From: Arcicella lustrica
GTDB taxonomy: Bacteria; Bacteroidota; Bacteroidia; Cytophagales; Spirosomataceae
Direction of reading: 5' to 3'
NCBI RefSeq assembly: GCF_034930985.1
Contig: NZ_JAYGIM010000011.1
Coordinates: 62,001-126,000, forward strand
DNA length: 64,000 nt
Both the position numbers and the translations under genes were made by a program. This document shows, piece after piece, positions 54,963 through 63,503 of the stretch. Every line of letters starts with the position of its first letter. Position 1 is the first letter of the stretch. The notes under the pieces were generated by a model, which did no database searches, was not told the origin of the DNA, and saw only the letters and a list, made by a program, of their open reading frames with translations.

Positions 54963-55131
54963 GGTTCTTACAGCTTTTAGATTGAAATATTGTTCGAAAT
55001 ATATCAAAGAATTATAAGCTTATTTTCGGCATCTGTAAAATTGGTAAGTAAAACAGTAAAATCTATAAAATTTTAAAGGTCTTTATGAGATAATTTTGAA
55101 GCGTAAAATCCTAACCATTAAACTATTGAAA

Positions 55132-55893
55132 ATGAATCACTTAAAATTTAACTTTTTATTGATTTCACTTTTGTTTATTCAAACAAGTTATGCCCAACAA
55201 GATAGTACTATTACCAAATTTTCGGGTTCAATTGGTATTACGAACAATGGTTTTTCTATCATTCCTACTTTTTCCTTGCATAGACCAGCCACTATTATGA
55301 ATTTTTCGTGGCAAAGAAATAGATTTAGTTTTAATCCTGATATTCGTTTAGTATCAGATGCCAGTAAAGGAGGGATGATTTTCTGGTTTAGGTATCAGGC
55401 CATTCAAGAAAAGAAATTTGGTTTGCGAATAAGCGCTCATCCAGCCTTTACATTGATTAGAAGAAGCATTGATGATAATGGAAATGCTATTGAAATCACA
55501 GAAATGTTAAGGTTTTTAGCTTATGAAATTACGCCAAGCTATCAAATTTTTCCTAATTGGAATGTCAGTGCAGTATATTTACAAGGTAATGGATTACAGA
55601 AACATGGACCACAACTTACACGAGTATTGTTTTTAAATACAAGTATTTCAAATATAAAGCTCGGTGGAGATTTTAGGTTTCAACTCATGCCATCTGTTTA
55701 CTTTTTGAGCACCGATGGTTTTAGAGGAGATTATTTCTCTGCCACAGGAATTTTATCTAACAAAAATATTCCACTTACTGTACAATCTACTATTAATCAA
55801 ACACTTGAGTCGGATATTCCCAATAATAAAGATTTTATGTGGAATGTCATGTTGAGTTATAATTTTAATAAAAATCTTAAAAGTGTAAAATAA
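55132..55893 (+). CDS. Secreted, probably outer-membrane beta-barrel protein of unknown function
   Basis: From ATG 55132 the protein has 253 residues: a signal peptide (to SYAQQ) followed by alternating hydrophobic strands (FSIIPTFSLHRPATIMNFSW, KGGMIFWFRYQAI, SATGILSNKNIPLTV) and a C-terminus ending in MWNVMLSYNFNKNLKSVK. The pattern suits a small outer-membrane barrel, but I do not recognise the family. It is the first gene of the rightward cluster and is 11 bases from the iron-sulfur subunit gene, so it is co-transcribed with a molybdenum enzyme, possibly to admit its substrate. Confidence 0.6.
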   Translation: MNHLKFNFLLISLLFIQTSYAQQDSTITKFSGSIGITNNGFSIIPTFSLHRPATIMNFSWQRNRFSFNPDIRLVSDASKGGMIFWFRYQAIQEKKFGLRISAHPAFTLIRRSIDDNGNAIEITEMLRFLAYEITPSYQIFPNWNVSAVYLQGNGLQKHGPQLTRVLFLNTSISNIKLGGDFRFQLMPSVYFLSTDGFRGDYFSATGILSNKNIPLTVQSTINQTLESDIPNNKDFMWNVMLSYNFNKNLKSVK

Positions 55894-55904
55894 TATTTAC
55901 TCAA

Positions 55905-56408
55905 ATGAAAACATACTCTTTAAACATCAACAACAAAACTATCAAAGTTGAAGCAGAGCCAGATACGCCCATGCTTTGGGTTATTCGTGATTATGTAGGA
56001 CTAAAAGGCACAAAGTTTGGTTGTGGCATGGGGCTTTGTGGTGCTTGTACCATTCATCTCGATGGACAAGCGATTCGTTCCTGCCAAACGCCAATTTCTT
56101 CTGTAAAAGCTACGAGTAAAATCACTACTATCGAAGGCATTTCTAACAATATCGACCATGTAGTACAAAAGGCTTGGATAGAAGAGCAAGTACCGCAATG
56201 TGGTTATTGTCAGTCAGGACAAATTATGTCTGCAGTGGCACTTTTGAAATCAAATCCAAATCCAACAGATGATGATATTGACAATTATATGTCAGGAAAT
56301 ATCTGTCGATGTGGCACTTATGTTCGTATTCGTAAAGCAATTCATTCAGCAGCGAATGAATTGAAATCAGCAAAAAATAATAATAAAACCGTTAAATCAA
56401 CCCGCTAA
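55905..56408 (+). CDS. (2Fe-2S) subunit of a molybdenum hydroxylase (isoquinoline oxidoreductase-like)
   Basis: A 167-residue protein with two iron-sulfur clusters. The plant-ferredoxin-like site has Cys40, Cys45, Cys48 and Cys60 (FGCGMGLCGACTIHLDG), and the helical site has Cys99, Cys102, Cys134 and Cys136 (VPQCGYCQSGQIM, GNICRCGTYVRIRKA). It has the size and layout of IorA-type small subunits of the xanthine dehydrogenase family. It passes electrons from the molybdenum site. The large subunit starts 11 bases downstream. No FAD subunit is present, as expected for IorAB-like enzymes. Confidence 0.93.
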   Translation: MKTYSLNINNKTIKVEAEPDTPMLWVIRDYVGLKGTKFGCGMGLCGACTIHLDGQAIRSCQTPISSVKATSKITTIEGISNNIDHVVQKAWIEEQVPQCGYCQSGQIMSAVALLKSNPNPTDDDIDNYMSGNICRCGTYVRIRKAIHSAANELKSAKNNNKTVKSTR

Positions 56409-56419
56409 ACGATACAAAA

Positions 56420-58585
56420 ATGTCAACTAAAAACGTCAATCGCCGTGATTTTTTACGATATACAGGTTTATCGGGAGCGGCATTTATTTTAGGAATATCA
56501 AATGCAAATGCCGCGGTAGAGACGTTGCATGCAACGTCTCTACCAAACGTTCCATTCAATTTTACACCCTACATCATCATCGAACAATCTGGAAAGATTA
56601 CTCTTTTCAATTCAAAACCAGAAATTGGACAAGGGACTTTTCAATCAATTCCTGCATTGATTGCCGAAGAATTAGAACTTTCGCCTGAACAATATACAGT
56701 AAAGCAGACGGGTGGAGAAAAGAAATTTGGTGATGCCCAGTTTGCAGGCGGTAGTTTTTCGGTACGCTCAAGCTATTTCGATATGCGTAAAGCAGGTGCT
56801 TCTGCACGTGAAATGCTCATTTCGGCTGCCAGTCAGCAATGGAATGTTCCCGTATCAGAATGTTACGCCAAACAAGGTAAAGTTTTTCATAAGCCATCAG
56901 GAAAAAGTTTAAGCTATGGCGAATTGGTAGAAACAGCTTCAAAATTAGAAGTACCGAAAAATCCTACTTTGAAAGATGCCAAGGATTTCAACATCTTAGG
57001 AAAATCAATTAAACGCCAAGATGTCCCCTTAAAAGTTTCTGGTAAAGCCGTTTTTGGAATTGATGCCGAAATCCCCAATATGGTTTATGCCTCGGTAGAA
57101 CATTGTTCTGTTTTTGGAGCAAAATTGAAAGATTTTGACAAAACGGCTACCATAAAAGTAGCAGGAGTTGAGCAAGTGTTGGAAGTAGAAAGAGTATTTG
57201 GTGTTTATAAAGCAACAGGTGTAGCGGTAATTGCCAAAAACTATTGGGCGGCACTCAAAGGACGAAAAGCCTTAAAAGTAAACTGGGATTATCAAGGGAA
57301 AGAAACCTTCAACTCACAAGAATACACAAAATCTTTGCATGAATTAGCCAAGAACGAAGGTGTAATTGATGCTAATATTGGTGATTTTGATAAAAGCTTT
57401 GGAGAATCAGCCAAAAAGATTGAAGCTTTTTACGAAACTCCATTTGTTTCGCATTCGCCAATGGAAGCCATGAACTGTACTGCTCATTGGAAAGAAGATA
57501 ATACGCTGGAAATCTGGACTTCAACGCAAGTTCCATCCGATGTAATGCGTGATTTACCAACTCGTTTTGGCTTAAAAGAAGAAGCCGTTACTTTGCATAC
57601 AGGTTTTAGTGGCGGTGGTTTTGGACGCAGATTAGCCATTGATTTTATCATTGAGGCGGTGAATTTGACCAAAGTACTCAAAAAGCCTGTGAAAATGATT
57701 TGGACAAGAGAAGACGATACGCAGATAGGCCCTTTCCGTCCGCCAACGTTTTCTGCTTTTAAAGGTGCTATTTCGGAAGATGGTAAATTGGTGGCATTTC
57801 AACATAAAGTGATTTCGCCAACCATCATGTCATTTTTGACCCCTAACAATGATAAAACCAAATTGGATGGCACCATGACAGAAGGCATCAGTCATCAAAA
57901 ATATGAGATTCCAAACATGAAAAACCTTTTTGTGTATTCGGATATTCATATTCCGATGTTTTGGTGGCGTTCGGTAACGAGTTCCACTTTAGCCTTTTCG
58001 CATGAATGTTTTATTGACGAGTTGGCTCATGCCGCTGGCAAAGACCCAATGGATTTTCGTTTGGAAATGCTTACGAAAGAATCTGACACCAAACGAGTAT
58101 TAAATAAACTCAAAGAAGTATCAAAATGGGATACTCCTTTGCCTAAAGGGAAAGGTCGTGGTGTGGCACAATGGGAGTTTTTTGCAGGTTTGGGCGGACA
58201 AGTAATTGAAGTAACAAAGCTTTCAAACAATGCTGTAAAAATCGACAAAGTTTACGCTGTAATAGACTTAGGAACAGTTGTGAATCCAGATACTGTAAAA
58301 GCACAAGTAGAAGGAGCCGTTGTAATGGGCATTACCGCAGCCATCAAAAACGGAATAACCTTTGCCGATGGGAAAGTTGAACAAAGTAATTTTCACGATA
58401 ATCCTGTATTAAGAATCAGTGAAGTGCCACAAATAGAAGTACATATTTTAGCAGAAGGCGGAAAAGACATCAAAGGCGTTGGCGAGCCGGGACTTCCACC
58501 CGTTGCTCCTGCTTTGGCAAATGCTATTTTCTCTGCAACAGGCATAAGAGTACGCAAAATGCCTTTTGATATTGATAATTTATAG
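56420..58585 (+). CDS. Molybdopterin-binding subunit of a periplasmic aldehyde/N-heterocycle oxidoreductase (IorB-like)
   Basis: A 721-residue protein that opens with a Tat signal (NRRDFLRYTGLSGAAF, to NANA). The xanthine dehydrogenase-type large subunit follows: FNSKPEIGQGTFQSIPALIA, GSFSVRSSYFDMRKAGASAR, STQVPSDVMRDLPTRF, TGFSGGGFGRRLAIDF, and near the end VKGVGEPGLPP-like GVGEPGLPPVAPALANAIF with the catalytic Glu. Export folded with its cofactor through Tat fits the missing signal on the small subunit (hitch-hiking). It oxidises aldehydes or N-heterocycles in the periplasm. A 30-bp palindrome lies in frame just after the Tat signal, adding about ten residues (VETLHATSLP). Confidence 0.92.
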   Translation: MSTKNVNRRDFLRYTGLSGAAFILGISNANAAVETLHATSLPNVPFNFTPYIIIEQSGKITLFNSKPEIGQGTFQSIPALIAEELELSPEQYTVKQTGGEKKFGDAQFAGGSFSVRSSYFDMRKAGASAREMLISAASQQWNVPVSECYAKQGKVFHKPSGKSLSYGELVETASKLEVPKNPTLKDAKDFNILGKSIKRQDVPLKVSGKAVFGIDAEIPNMVYASVEHCSVFGAKLKDFDKTATIKVAGVEQVLEVERVFGVYKATGVAVIAKNYWAALKGRKALKVNWDYQGKETFNSQEYTKSLHELAKNEGVIDANIGDFDKSFGESAKKIEAFYETPFVSHSPMEAMNCTAHWKEDNTLEIWTSTQVPSDVMRDLPTRFGLKEEAVTLHTGFSGGGFGRRLAIDFIIEAVNLTKVLKKPVKMIWTREDDTQIGPFRPPTFSAFKGAISEDGKLVAFQHKVISPTIMSFLTPNNDKTKLDGTMTEGISHQKYEIPNMKNLFVYSDIHIPMFWWRSVTSSTLAFSHECFIDELAHAAGKDPMDFRLEMLTKESDTKRVLNKLKEVSKWDTPLPKGKGRGVAQWEFFAGLGGQVIEVTKLSNNAVKIDKVYAVIDLGTVVNPDTVKAQVEGAVVMGITAAIKNGITFADGKVEQSNFHDNPVLRISEVPQIEVHILAEGGKDIKGVGEPGLPPVAPALANAIFSATGIRVRKMPFDIDNL
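56515..56544. repeat. Perfect 30-bp palindrome inside a coding sequence
   Basis: The first half is GGTAGAGACGTTGCA and the second half is its exact reverse complement TGCAACGTCTCTACC, with no spacer. The length is exactly ten codons and the reading frame stays open, encoding VETLHATSLP at the junction between the Tat signal and the mature enzyme. It resembles short dispersed palindromes with GTAGAGACG ends that I recall from cyanobacterial and some Bacteroidota genomes; this recollection is unverified. Confidence 0.85.
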
Positions 58586-58630
58586 TTCAATGCGATAGCA
58601 ATATCACGTAAAAATTTCAACATAAAACTA

Positions 58631-59695
58631 ATGAGTACAAACATAAAATCAAGAGGCTACGCAGCCAAAGATACATCTGGAGTATTAAGTCCGTGGGAAT
58701 TTGAACGCAGACCTGTAGGCGATAATGATATTTTAATTGATATTAAATTTGCCAGCATTTGTCATTCAGACATCCATCAAATGAAGGGAGATTGGGGAAC
58801 ACAACAATATCCTCAAGTTCCGGGACATGAAATTGTTGGGATTGTTGCTGCTGTAGGAAAAAATGTCACCAAATTCAAAATTGGCGATAGAGCGGGCGTA
58901 GGTTGTATGGTTGACAGTTGCATGACTTGTGAAAGTTGTACACATGGCGAAGAACATCACTGTGATAATGGTGCAACTGTATTTACTTATGGTGCTCCAG
59001 ATAAAACTTCTCCAACAGGTATTACGCAAGGGGGGTATGCCAACAATATTGTAGTAAGAGACCACTTTGCAGTTCATATTCCAGAACACATTAGTTTAGA
59101 AAAAGCGGCACCATTACTTTGTGCAGGAATTACCACTTACTCGCCTTTGATGAATGCGAAAGTGAAACAAGGAGATAAAATTGGAGTAGCGGGTGTGGGC
59201 GGATTAGGACATATTGCCATCAAATTGGCTGTTTCAAAAGGTGCAGAAGTCTATGCTTTTACTTCATCAGCAAAGAAAACAGAAGAAATACTTGCTTTGG
59301 GAGTTAAAGAAGTAATCGTTGTGGATGATATTGCTAAACTAAAACCTTACAAAGGAAAATTGGATTACATGATTTCCACCATTCCTATACAATATGATGT
59401 TGCCGCTTATACATCAGTTGTAAAACGAAATGGACATTTTACACAAGTAGGAATGCCCATTGGATTTAATATCACATTAAACAATCTTGGTTTATCTATT
59501 TCTCGTGTTAATTATAATGCTTCGCTGATTGGAGGAATCCCTGAGACTCAAGAAGTAGTGGATTATTGTGCTGACAACAACATTTTCCCTGATACACAAT
59601 TGATTAAGGCAGAGGAAATCAATGAAGCTTGGGAAAAAATCATTAAAAATGAATCAGGTCATAAAAGGTTTGTAATTGATGGAACAAGCTTTTAA
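58631..59695 (+). CDS. Zinc-dependent NAD(P) alcohol dehydrogenase (YahK/CAD-like)
   Basis: A 354-residue medium-chain dehydrogenase. The catalytic zinc is bound by Cys44 and His66-Glu67 (CHSDIHQMKGDW, VPGHEIVG); the structural zinc by Cys97, Cys100, Cys103 and Cys111. The Rossmann loop is GVGGLGHIAIKLA. This is the cinnamyl-alcohol-dehydrogenase/YahK type that reduces a wide range of aldehydes, usually with NADPH. In the same direction as the molybdenum enzyme genes and 45 bases after them, it belongs to the probable aldehyde-response unit under the AraC regulators. Confidence 0.92.
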   Translation: MSTNIKSRGYAAKDTSGVLSPWEFERRPVGDNDILIDIKFASICHSDIHQMKGDWGTQQYPQVPGHEIVGIVAAVGKNVTKFKIGDRAGVGCMVDSCMTCESCTHGEEHHCDNGATVFTYGAPDKTSPTGITQGGYANNIVVRDHFAVHIPEHISLEKAAPLLCAGITTYSPLMNAKVKQGDKIGVAGVGGLGHIAIKLAVSKGAEVYAFTSSAKKTEEILALGVKEVIVVDDIAKLKPYKGKLDYMISTIPIQYDVAAYTSVVKRNGHFTQVGMPIGFNITLNNLGLSISRVNYNASLIGGIPETQEVVDYCADNNIFPDTQLIKAEEINEAWEKIIKNESGHKRFVIDGTSF

Positions 59696-59706
59696 ATAAA
59701 TATAAA

Positions 59707-60195
59707 ATGAATCTACCATTTTTATTTACCTCATTCGTTTTTTCTGTAATTACCTGTTTTACCTCTTGTAGTCGAGAGGTAAAACAACCTAGTAATATAG
59801 AGATAAATCCAGCAAAATCGGATACAGTTAGCGTACAGATGAGCAATAAATTAAGCATAAAAGTAAATTCATTTACTTTTTCGGCAACACTTCTCTATAA
59901 TACAACATCAGTAGCTTTTAAAGCGATGTTGCCTCTTACTATTAAAATGAATGAGCTCAATGGAAATGAAAAGTACTTTGACCTTCCCAAAAGTTTACCA
60001 ACAAATTCATCTGTACCATCTTCTATTCATAACGGAGATTTGATGATGTACGGCTCAAACACTTTTGTACTTTTCTACAAAACATTTTCAAGCTCTTACA
60101 GATATACAAAACTTGGACAAATAGACGATACTACTAAACTTTCCGAAGCACTTGGTTCAGGCGATGTAACCGTAAAATTTGAACTGATTCCATAA
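59707..60195 (+). CDS. Cyclophilin-like-fold lipoprotein
   Basis: A 162-residue protein with an N-terminal signal and a lipobox-like FTSC (Cys21). The Cyclophilin_like domain shows the usual path: KLSIKVNSFTFSATLLYN, then AFKAMLPLTIKMNELNGNEK, YFDLPKSLP, NGDLMMYGSNTFVLFYKTF and YTKLGQI. These domains lack the prolyl-isomerase active site and their activity is unknown. They recur next to flavodoxins, AraC regulators and alcohol dehydrogenases. It is 11 bases after the alcohol dehydrogenase and ends the operon at a strong terminator. Confidence 0.85.
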   Translation: MNLPFLFTSFVFSVITCFTSCSREVKQPSNIEINPAKSDTVSVQMSNKLSIKVNSFTFSATLLYNTTSVAFKAMLPLTIKMNELNGNEKYFDLPKSLPTNSSVPSSIHNGDLMMYGSNTFVLFYKTFSSSYRYTKLGQIDDTTKLSEALGSGDVTVKFELIP

Positions 60196-60239
60196 ATCAT
60201 AAAGCGGTCAAAAAACTAATTTTGACCGCTTTATGATTT
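60194..60239. terminator. Strong bidirectional terminator
   Basis: A 20-bp perfect inverted repeat (60194-60213 with 60220-60239, core ATAAAGCGGTCAAAA) with a 6-base loop lies between convergent genes. It begins on the last bases of the upstream stop codon. Confidence 0.85.
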
Positions 60240-60267
60240 TAAATTTCGGGATAACTCATATAATTGC

Positions 60268-60705
60268 TTATTTCATTTTCAAAAATATTGCAGGTAACGC
60301 TTCCAAATCCAAGGCATTCATTTCTATTAATTTTAATGACTTCACCATTTTCAGGGTTGAAGTTTTATAATGTAAAAAATGAGGAGTTTTCAAGTGTGCC
60401 TCATACGCTTCTCGGTTTGCATATATTTCCAGAATTTTTATTAAAGTCGGATTTTCCTTTTGAAACATTGGAAAAATAGACACAACACCCGCTTCCAGTT
60501 TTAATGATGCTCCAGATTCTTCTTTTAAAATAGCTTTATACTCCTCAAGACTTTCGGGAAAAATCTCTATTTCTGCAATACGAATCATCATGTCTTTTTG
60601 CTGGGCAGACGATGTGTGTGTTGAAAAAATCATAGCGAAAGAAATAAGAAAAAGGAACACGATTTGAACCTTTTTTTGCGATAACTCAATGATGTATTTT
60701 TGCAT
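60268..60705 (-). CDS. Exported antibiotic-biosynthesis-monooxygenase (ABM) domain protein
   Basis: A 145-residue protein with a hydrophobic signal segment (VQIVFLFLISFAMIF, to SSAQQ) and one ABM domain. MMIRIAEIEIFPESLEEYKA, KEESGASLKLEAGVVSIFP and HLKTPHFLHYKTSTLKMVKS follow the YgiN/quinol-monooxygenase pattern (EAYEAHLKTPHF). ABM proteins oxidise quinols or break down reactive carbonyls without cofactors; export is less common. It lies 37 bases downstream of the AraC gene on the same strand and is probably in its operon. Confidence 0.85.
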   Translation of the reverse strand: MQKYIIELSQKKVQIVFLFLISFAMIFSTHTSSAQQKDMMIRIAEIEIFPESLEEYKAILKEESGASLKLEAGVVSIFPMFQKENPTLIKILEIYANREAYEAHLKTPHFLHYKTSTLKMVKSLKLIEMNALDLEALPAIFLKMK

Positions 60706-60742
60706 TATTGTATTTTAAATTTTTGATTGATAAATAATTAAT

Positions 60743-61645
60743 CTAATTTGATAACATTCTATATTCATTAGGCGTATAGCCTGTACTCTTTTTAAACATT
60801 CTATTAAAATGCTGTGGGTATTTGAATCCAAGTTCAAAAGCTATTTGACTGACGGATTTTTCGGTATCAAAAATCCGCTCTTTCGCTACATCGACTAATT
60901 TTAAATGAATGTGTTCTTGAGCCGTTTTTCCAGTTTCTTTTTTGATTAAATCCCCAAAATATTTTGGTGAAAGATTCAAACAATTCGCAAAATAACCAAC
61001 ACTTGGAAGTCCTAATTCTGTGGTTGTTTCAGCATAGAAATAGTCATGTAAAAAGTGTTCAAATTTTGATAAAACATCAGTATTGATGTTTTCACGAGTA
61101 ATAAATTGCCTATCATAAAAACGAACACAATAATTTAAGAGTAATTCAATATTGTTGGTAATGATTCTTTTGCTGTGTTTATCAATTGCTTGGCTTATTT
61201 CATATTCAAGTTTGCTGAATAAATCTTTGATAATTTGCTGTTCTTTCAAAGACAAATGAAGTGCTTCATGCGATTCATACGAAAAGAATGAATACTGACT
61301 CATTAATTTTCCAAGAGCCGTTCCTTTTACTAAATCAGGATGAAAAAGTAAAGCCCAACCTGTTGGCTGGTAACTTTCATCATGATTTACTTCCAAAATC
61401 TGCCCCGGTGCTATGAAAACAAGCGTTCCTTCATCATAGTCATAGCTATTTCTTCCATATTTTAATTCTCCGCAACGTACTTCTTTCAAAAAGATGGCAT
61501 AAAAACCAAAATGAAAACGATAGTGATTTGGAAGTGCTTTTGTTTTTGAATTATCGTACACAGTTATGAGTGGATGCTGTGTTTCTATACCTTTTAGTGC
61601 ATTGTATTGCGAAAGCTTTTCAAGCCTTATAATATTATTTTCCAT
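60743..61645 (-). CDS. AraC-family transcriptional regulator (redox cluster, copy 2)
   Basis: A 300-residue paralogue of the regulator at 54078: the same cupin-like sensor (GRNSYDYDEGTLVFIAPGQI), central FYDRQFITRE, and AraC domain (SVGYFANCLNLSPKYFGDLI, SVSQIAFELGFKYPQHFNRM). It heads a leftward pair with the ABM gene and is divergent from the aldo/keto reductase, flavodoxin and cupin genes. In related bacteria AraC regulators of the YqhC kind control aldehyde reductases in response to aldehydes, which fits the neighbours here. Confidence 0.92.
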   Translation of the reverse strand: MENNIIRLEKLSQYNALKGIETQHPLITVYDNSKTKALPNHYRFHFGFYAIFLKEVRCGELKYGRNSYDYDEGTLVFIAPGQILEVNHDESYQPTGWALLFHPDLVKGTALGKLMSQYSFFSYESHEALHLSLKEQQIIKDLFSKLEYEISQAIDKHSKRIITNNIELLLNYCVRFYDRQFITRENINTDVLSKFEHFLHDYFYAETTTELGLPSVGYFANCLNLSPKYFGDLIKKETGKTAQEHIHLKLVDVAKERIFDTEKSVSQIAFELGFKYPQHFNRMFKKSTGYTPNEYRMLSN

Positions 61646-61838
61646 AACCCTAATTTTTAAATCTATTGATGTAAATATAGCAGTCTGATTTTATCTATGT
61701 TCACCCAAATCCTCAAATCAGTAATGATGGTAGTAACATCAGGAATATATATACTTTTTGAAAATAATAAAGGCTGAAATTTGTATTGTCATTAAGGTTT
61801 TGACTAAGATCAAACAGATAAACAATCACAAAATCAAC

Positions 61839-62819
61839 ATGAAAACAAGAACATTAGGGAATAGCGGATTAGAAGTATCAGCCCTTGGAATGGGTTGCAT
61901 GGGATTAAGTTTTGGCTATGGTCCAGCAACAGATAAACAAGTTGCCATCAACTTGATTAGAGAAGCTTATGAACAAGGAGTCACTTTCTTTGACACAGCT
62001 GAAGCTTATGGTAAAGAAAATGAAGAATTGGTAGGGGAAGCCTTAGCGCCTTTTAGAAAAGAAGTAGTGATTGCTACTAAATTTGGATTTAGAGATGGAG
62101 ATGCTAAGAAAGGACAAGACAGTCGTCCAGAACGTATCAGAGCCGTGGCGGAAGAATCTTTGAGACGCTTAAAAACAGATGTCATAGATTTATTTTACCA
62201 ACACAGAGTAGATGTTTCTGTACCGATGGAAGATGTGGCTGGAACGGTTAAAGACCTTATTCAAGAAGGAAAAGTAAAACATTTTGGACTTTCAGAAGCA
62301 GGTGTTGACTCAATCCGTAAAGCACATGCTGTACAACCTGTAACTGCTTTGCAAAGTGAGTATTCTATTTGGTGGAGAGAACCCGAATTAGCCATTTTTC
62401 CTACGCTTGAAGAATTAGGCATTGGCTTTGTGCCATTTAGTCCATTAGGTAGAGGTTTTTTAACAGGTGCTATCAATGCTGATACTCAATTTGACCCAAC
62501 AGATTTTAGAAACCTCGTTCCTCGTTTTACGGAAGAAAATAGAAAAGCGAATCAAAAATTGGTGGAGTTATTGGCTGAAATTGCTTCTCAAAAACAAGCA
62601 ACGCCTGCACAAATTGCATTGGGCTGGTTACTCGCACAAAAACCTTGGATTGTACCAATTCCGGGCACTACAAAATCACATCGTTTAACTGAAAATATTG
62701 GTGGTGCTTCTATTGATTTATCTGAAAACGATGTCAAAGCCATTGATGAAGCCTTTGCAAAAACCAATGTTCAAGGAGACCGCTATCCAGCTCATCTAAT
62801 GCAAAGAGTGGGGAAGTAA
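61839..62819 (+). CDS. Aldo/keto reductase
   Basis: From ATG 61839 a 326-residue aldo/keto reductase with the full tetrad: Asp52 and Tyr57 (FFDTAEAYG), Lys81 (VIATKFGF) and His122 (DLFYQHRVD). The nucleotide loop is near the end (PIPGTTKSHRLTENIGGA). The start MKTRTLGNSGLEVSALGMGC is typical, whereas the frame extending to 61758 is not. It reduces aldehydes or ketones with NADPH in the cytoplasm and leads a rightward group with flavodoxin and cupin, divergent from an AraC regulator. Confidence 0.93.
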   Translation: MKTRTLGNSGLEVSALGMGCMGLSFGYGPATDKQVAINLIREAYEQGVTFFDTAEAYGKENEELVGEALAPFRKEVVIATKFGFRDGDAKKGQDSRPERIRAVAEESLRRLKTDVIDLFYQHRVDVSVPMEDVAGTVKDLIQEGKVKHFGLSEAGVDSIRKAHAVQPVTALQSEYSIWWREPELAIFPTLEELGIGFVPFSPLGRGFLTGAINADTQFDPTDFRNLVPRFTEENRKANQKLVELLAEIASQKQATPAQIALGWLLAQKPWIVPIPGTTKSHRLTENIGGASIDLSENDVKAIDEAFAKTNVQGDRYPAHLMQRVGK

Positions 62820-62895
62820 GTTAGTGAATTAGTGATTGATAAATACTTTACTCAGAATACAATCAAAGATGTTTCACATAAAAAGAATAAAATCT

Positions 62896-63489
62896 ATGAA
62901 AATCACTATTTCGTTACTCATGTTTGCTTTTTGTACGCTCTGTTCGTGTTCAGAAGCACAAGTGATTCGTCATAAAAAAATCTTGATTGTGTATTTATCT
63001 CGAACCAACAATACAAAAGAAATTGCTGAAATTATTCAGAAAAATATTGGGGGTGATTTGGTAGCACTTGAATTAGAAAAACCATATCCGACAAACTATC
63101 AAGCAACGGTAGCACAAGTAGCCAAAGAAAATGAAACGGGTTTTCTTCCGCCATTAAAAACAAAAATTGACAGCATTGGGAAATACGATATAGTCTTTGT
63201 AGGGTTTCCAACTTGGGGAATGCAATTACCGCCGCCAATGAAAAGTTTTTTAAAGCAATATGATTTAAGCGGAAAGACAATTGTTCCCTTCAATACCAAT
63301 GCTGGTTATGGAATTGGAAGTAGTTTCCAAACAGTAAAAGAGCTTTGTAAAAAGAGTAACGTGTTAGAAGGGTTCGAAATCAAAGGCGGAATAGAACGAG
63401 ATGGCGTTTTATTTGTCATGAAAGATGAAAAAGCAGAAGAAGCCAAAACACTAATAGCAAATTGGCTTACAAAAATCGGTATTCAATAG
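62896..63489 (+). CDS. Exported flavodoxin-like protein
   Basis: From ATG 62896 a 197-residue protein with a hydrophobic leader ending in LCSC (Cys18), suggesting a lipoprotein, then a flavodoxin domain. The FMN phosphate loop is YLSRTNNTKEIAEII, the second loop is FVGFPTWGMQLPPPMKSFL, and the third is VPFNTNAGYGIGSS. The fold is the class often annotated as flavodoxin in redox clusters, probably a quinone or FMN reductase partner. Export of a flavodoxin implies FMN in the periplasm, which is unusual. It sits between the aldo/keto reductase and the cupin. Confidence 0.85.
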   Translation: MKITISLLMFAFCTLCSCSEAQVIRHKKILIVYLSRTNNTKEIAEIIQKNIGGDLVALELEKPYPTNYQATVAQVAKENETGFLPPLKTKIDSIGKYDIVFVGFPTWGMQLPPPMKSFLKQYDLSGKTIVPFNTNAGYGIGSSFQTVKELCKKSNVLEGFEIKGGIERDGVLFVMKDEKAEEAKTLIANWLTKIGIQ

Positions 63490-63503
63490 AAATCAATCTC
63501 AAG

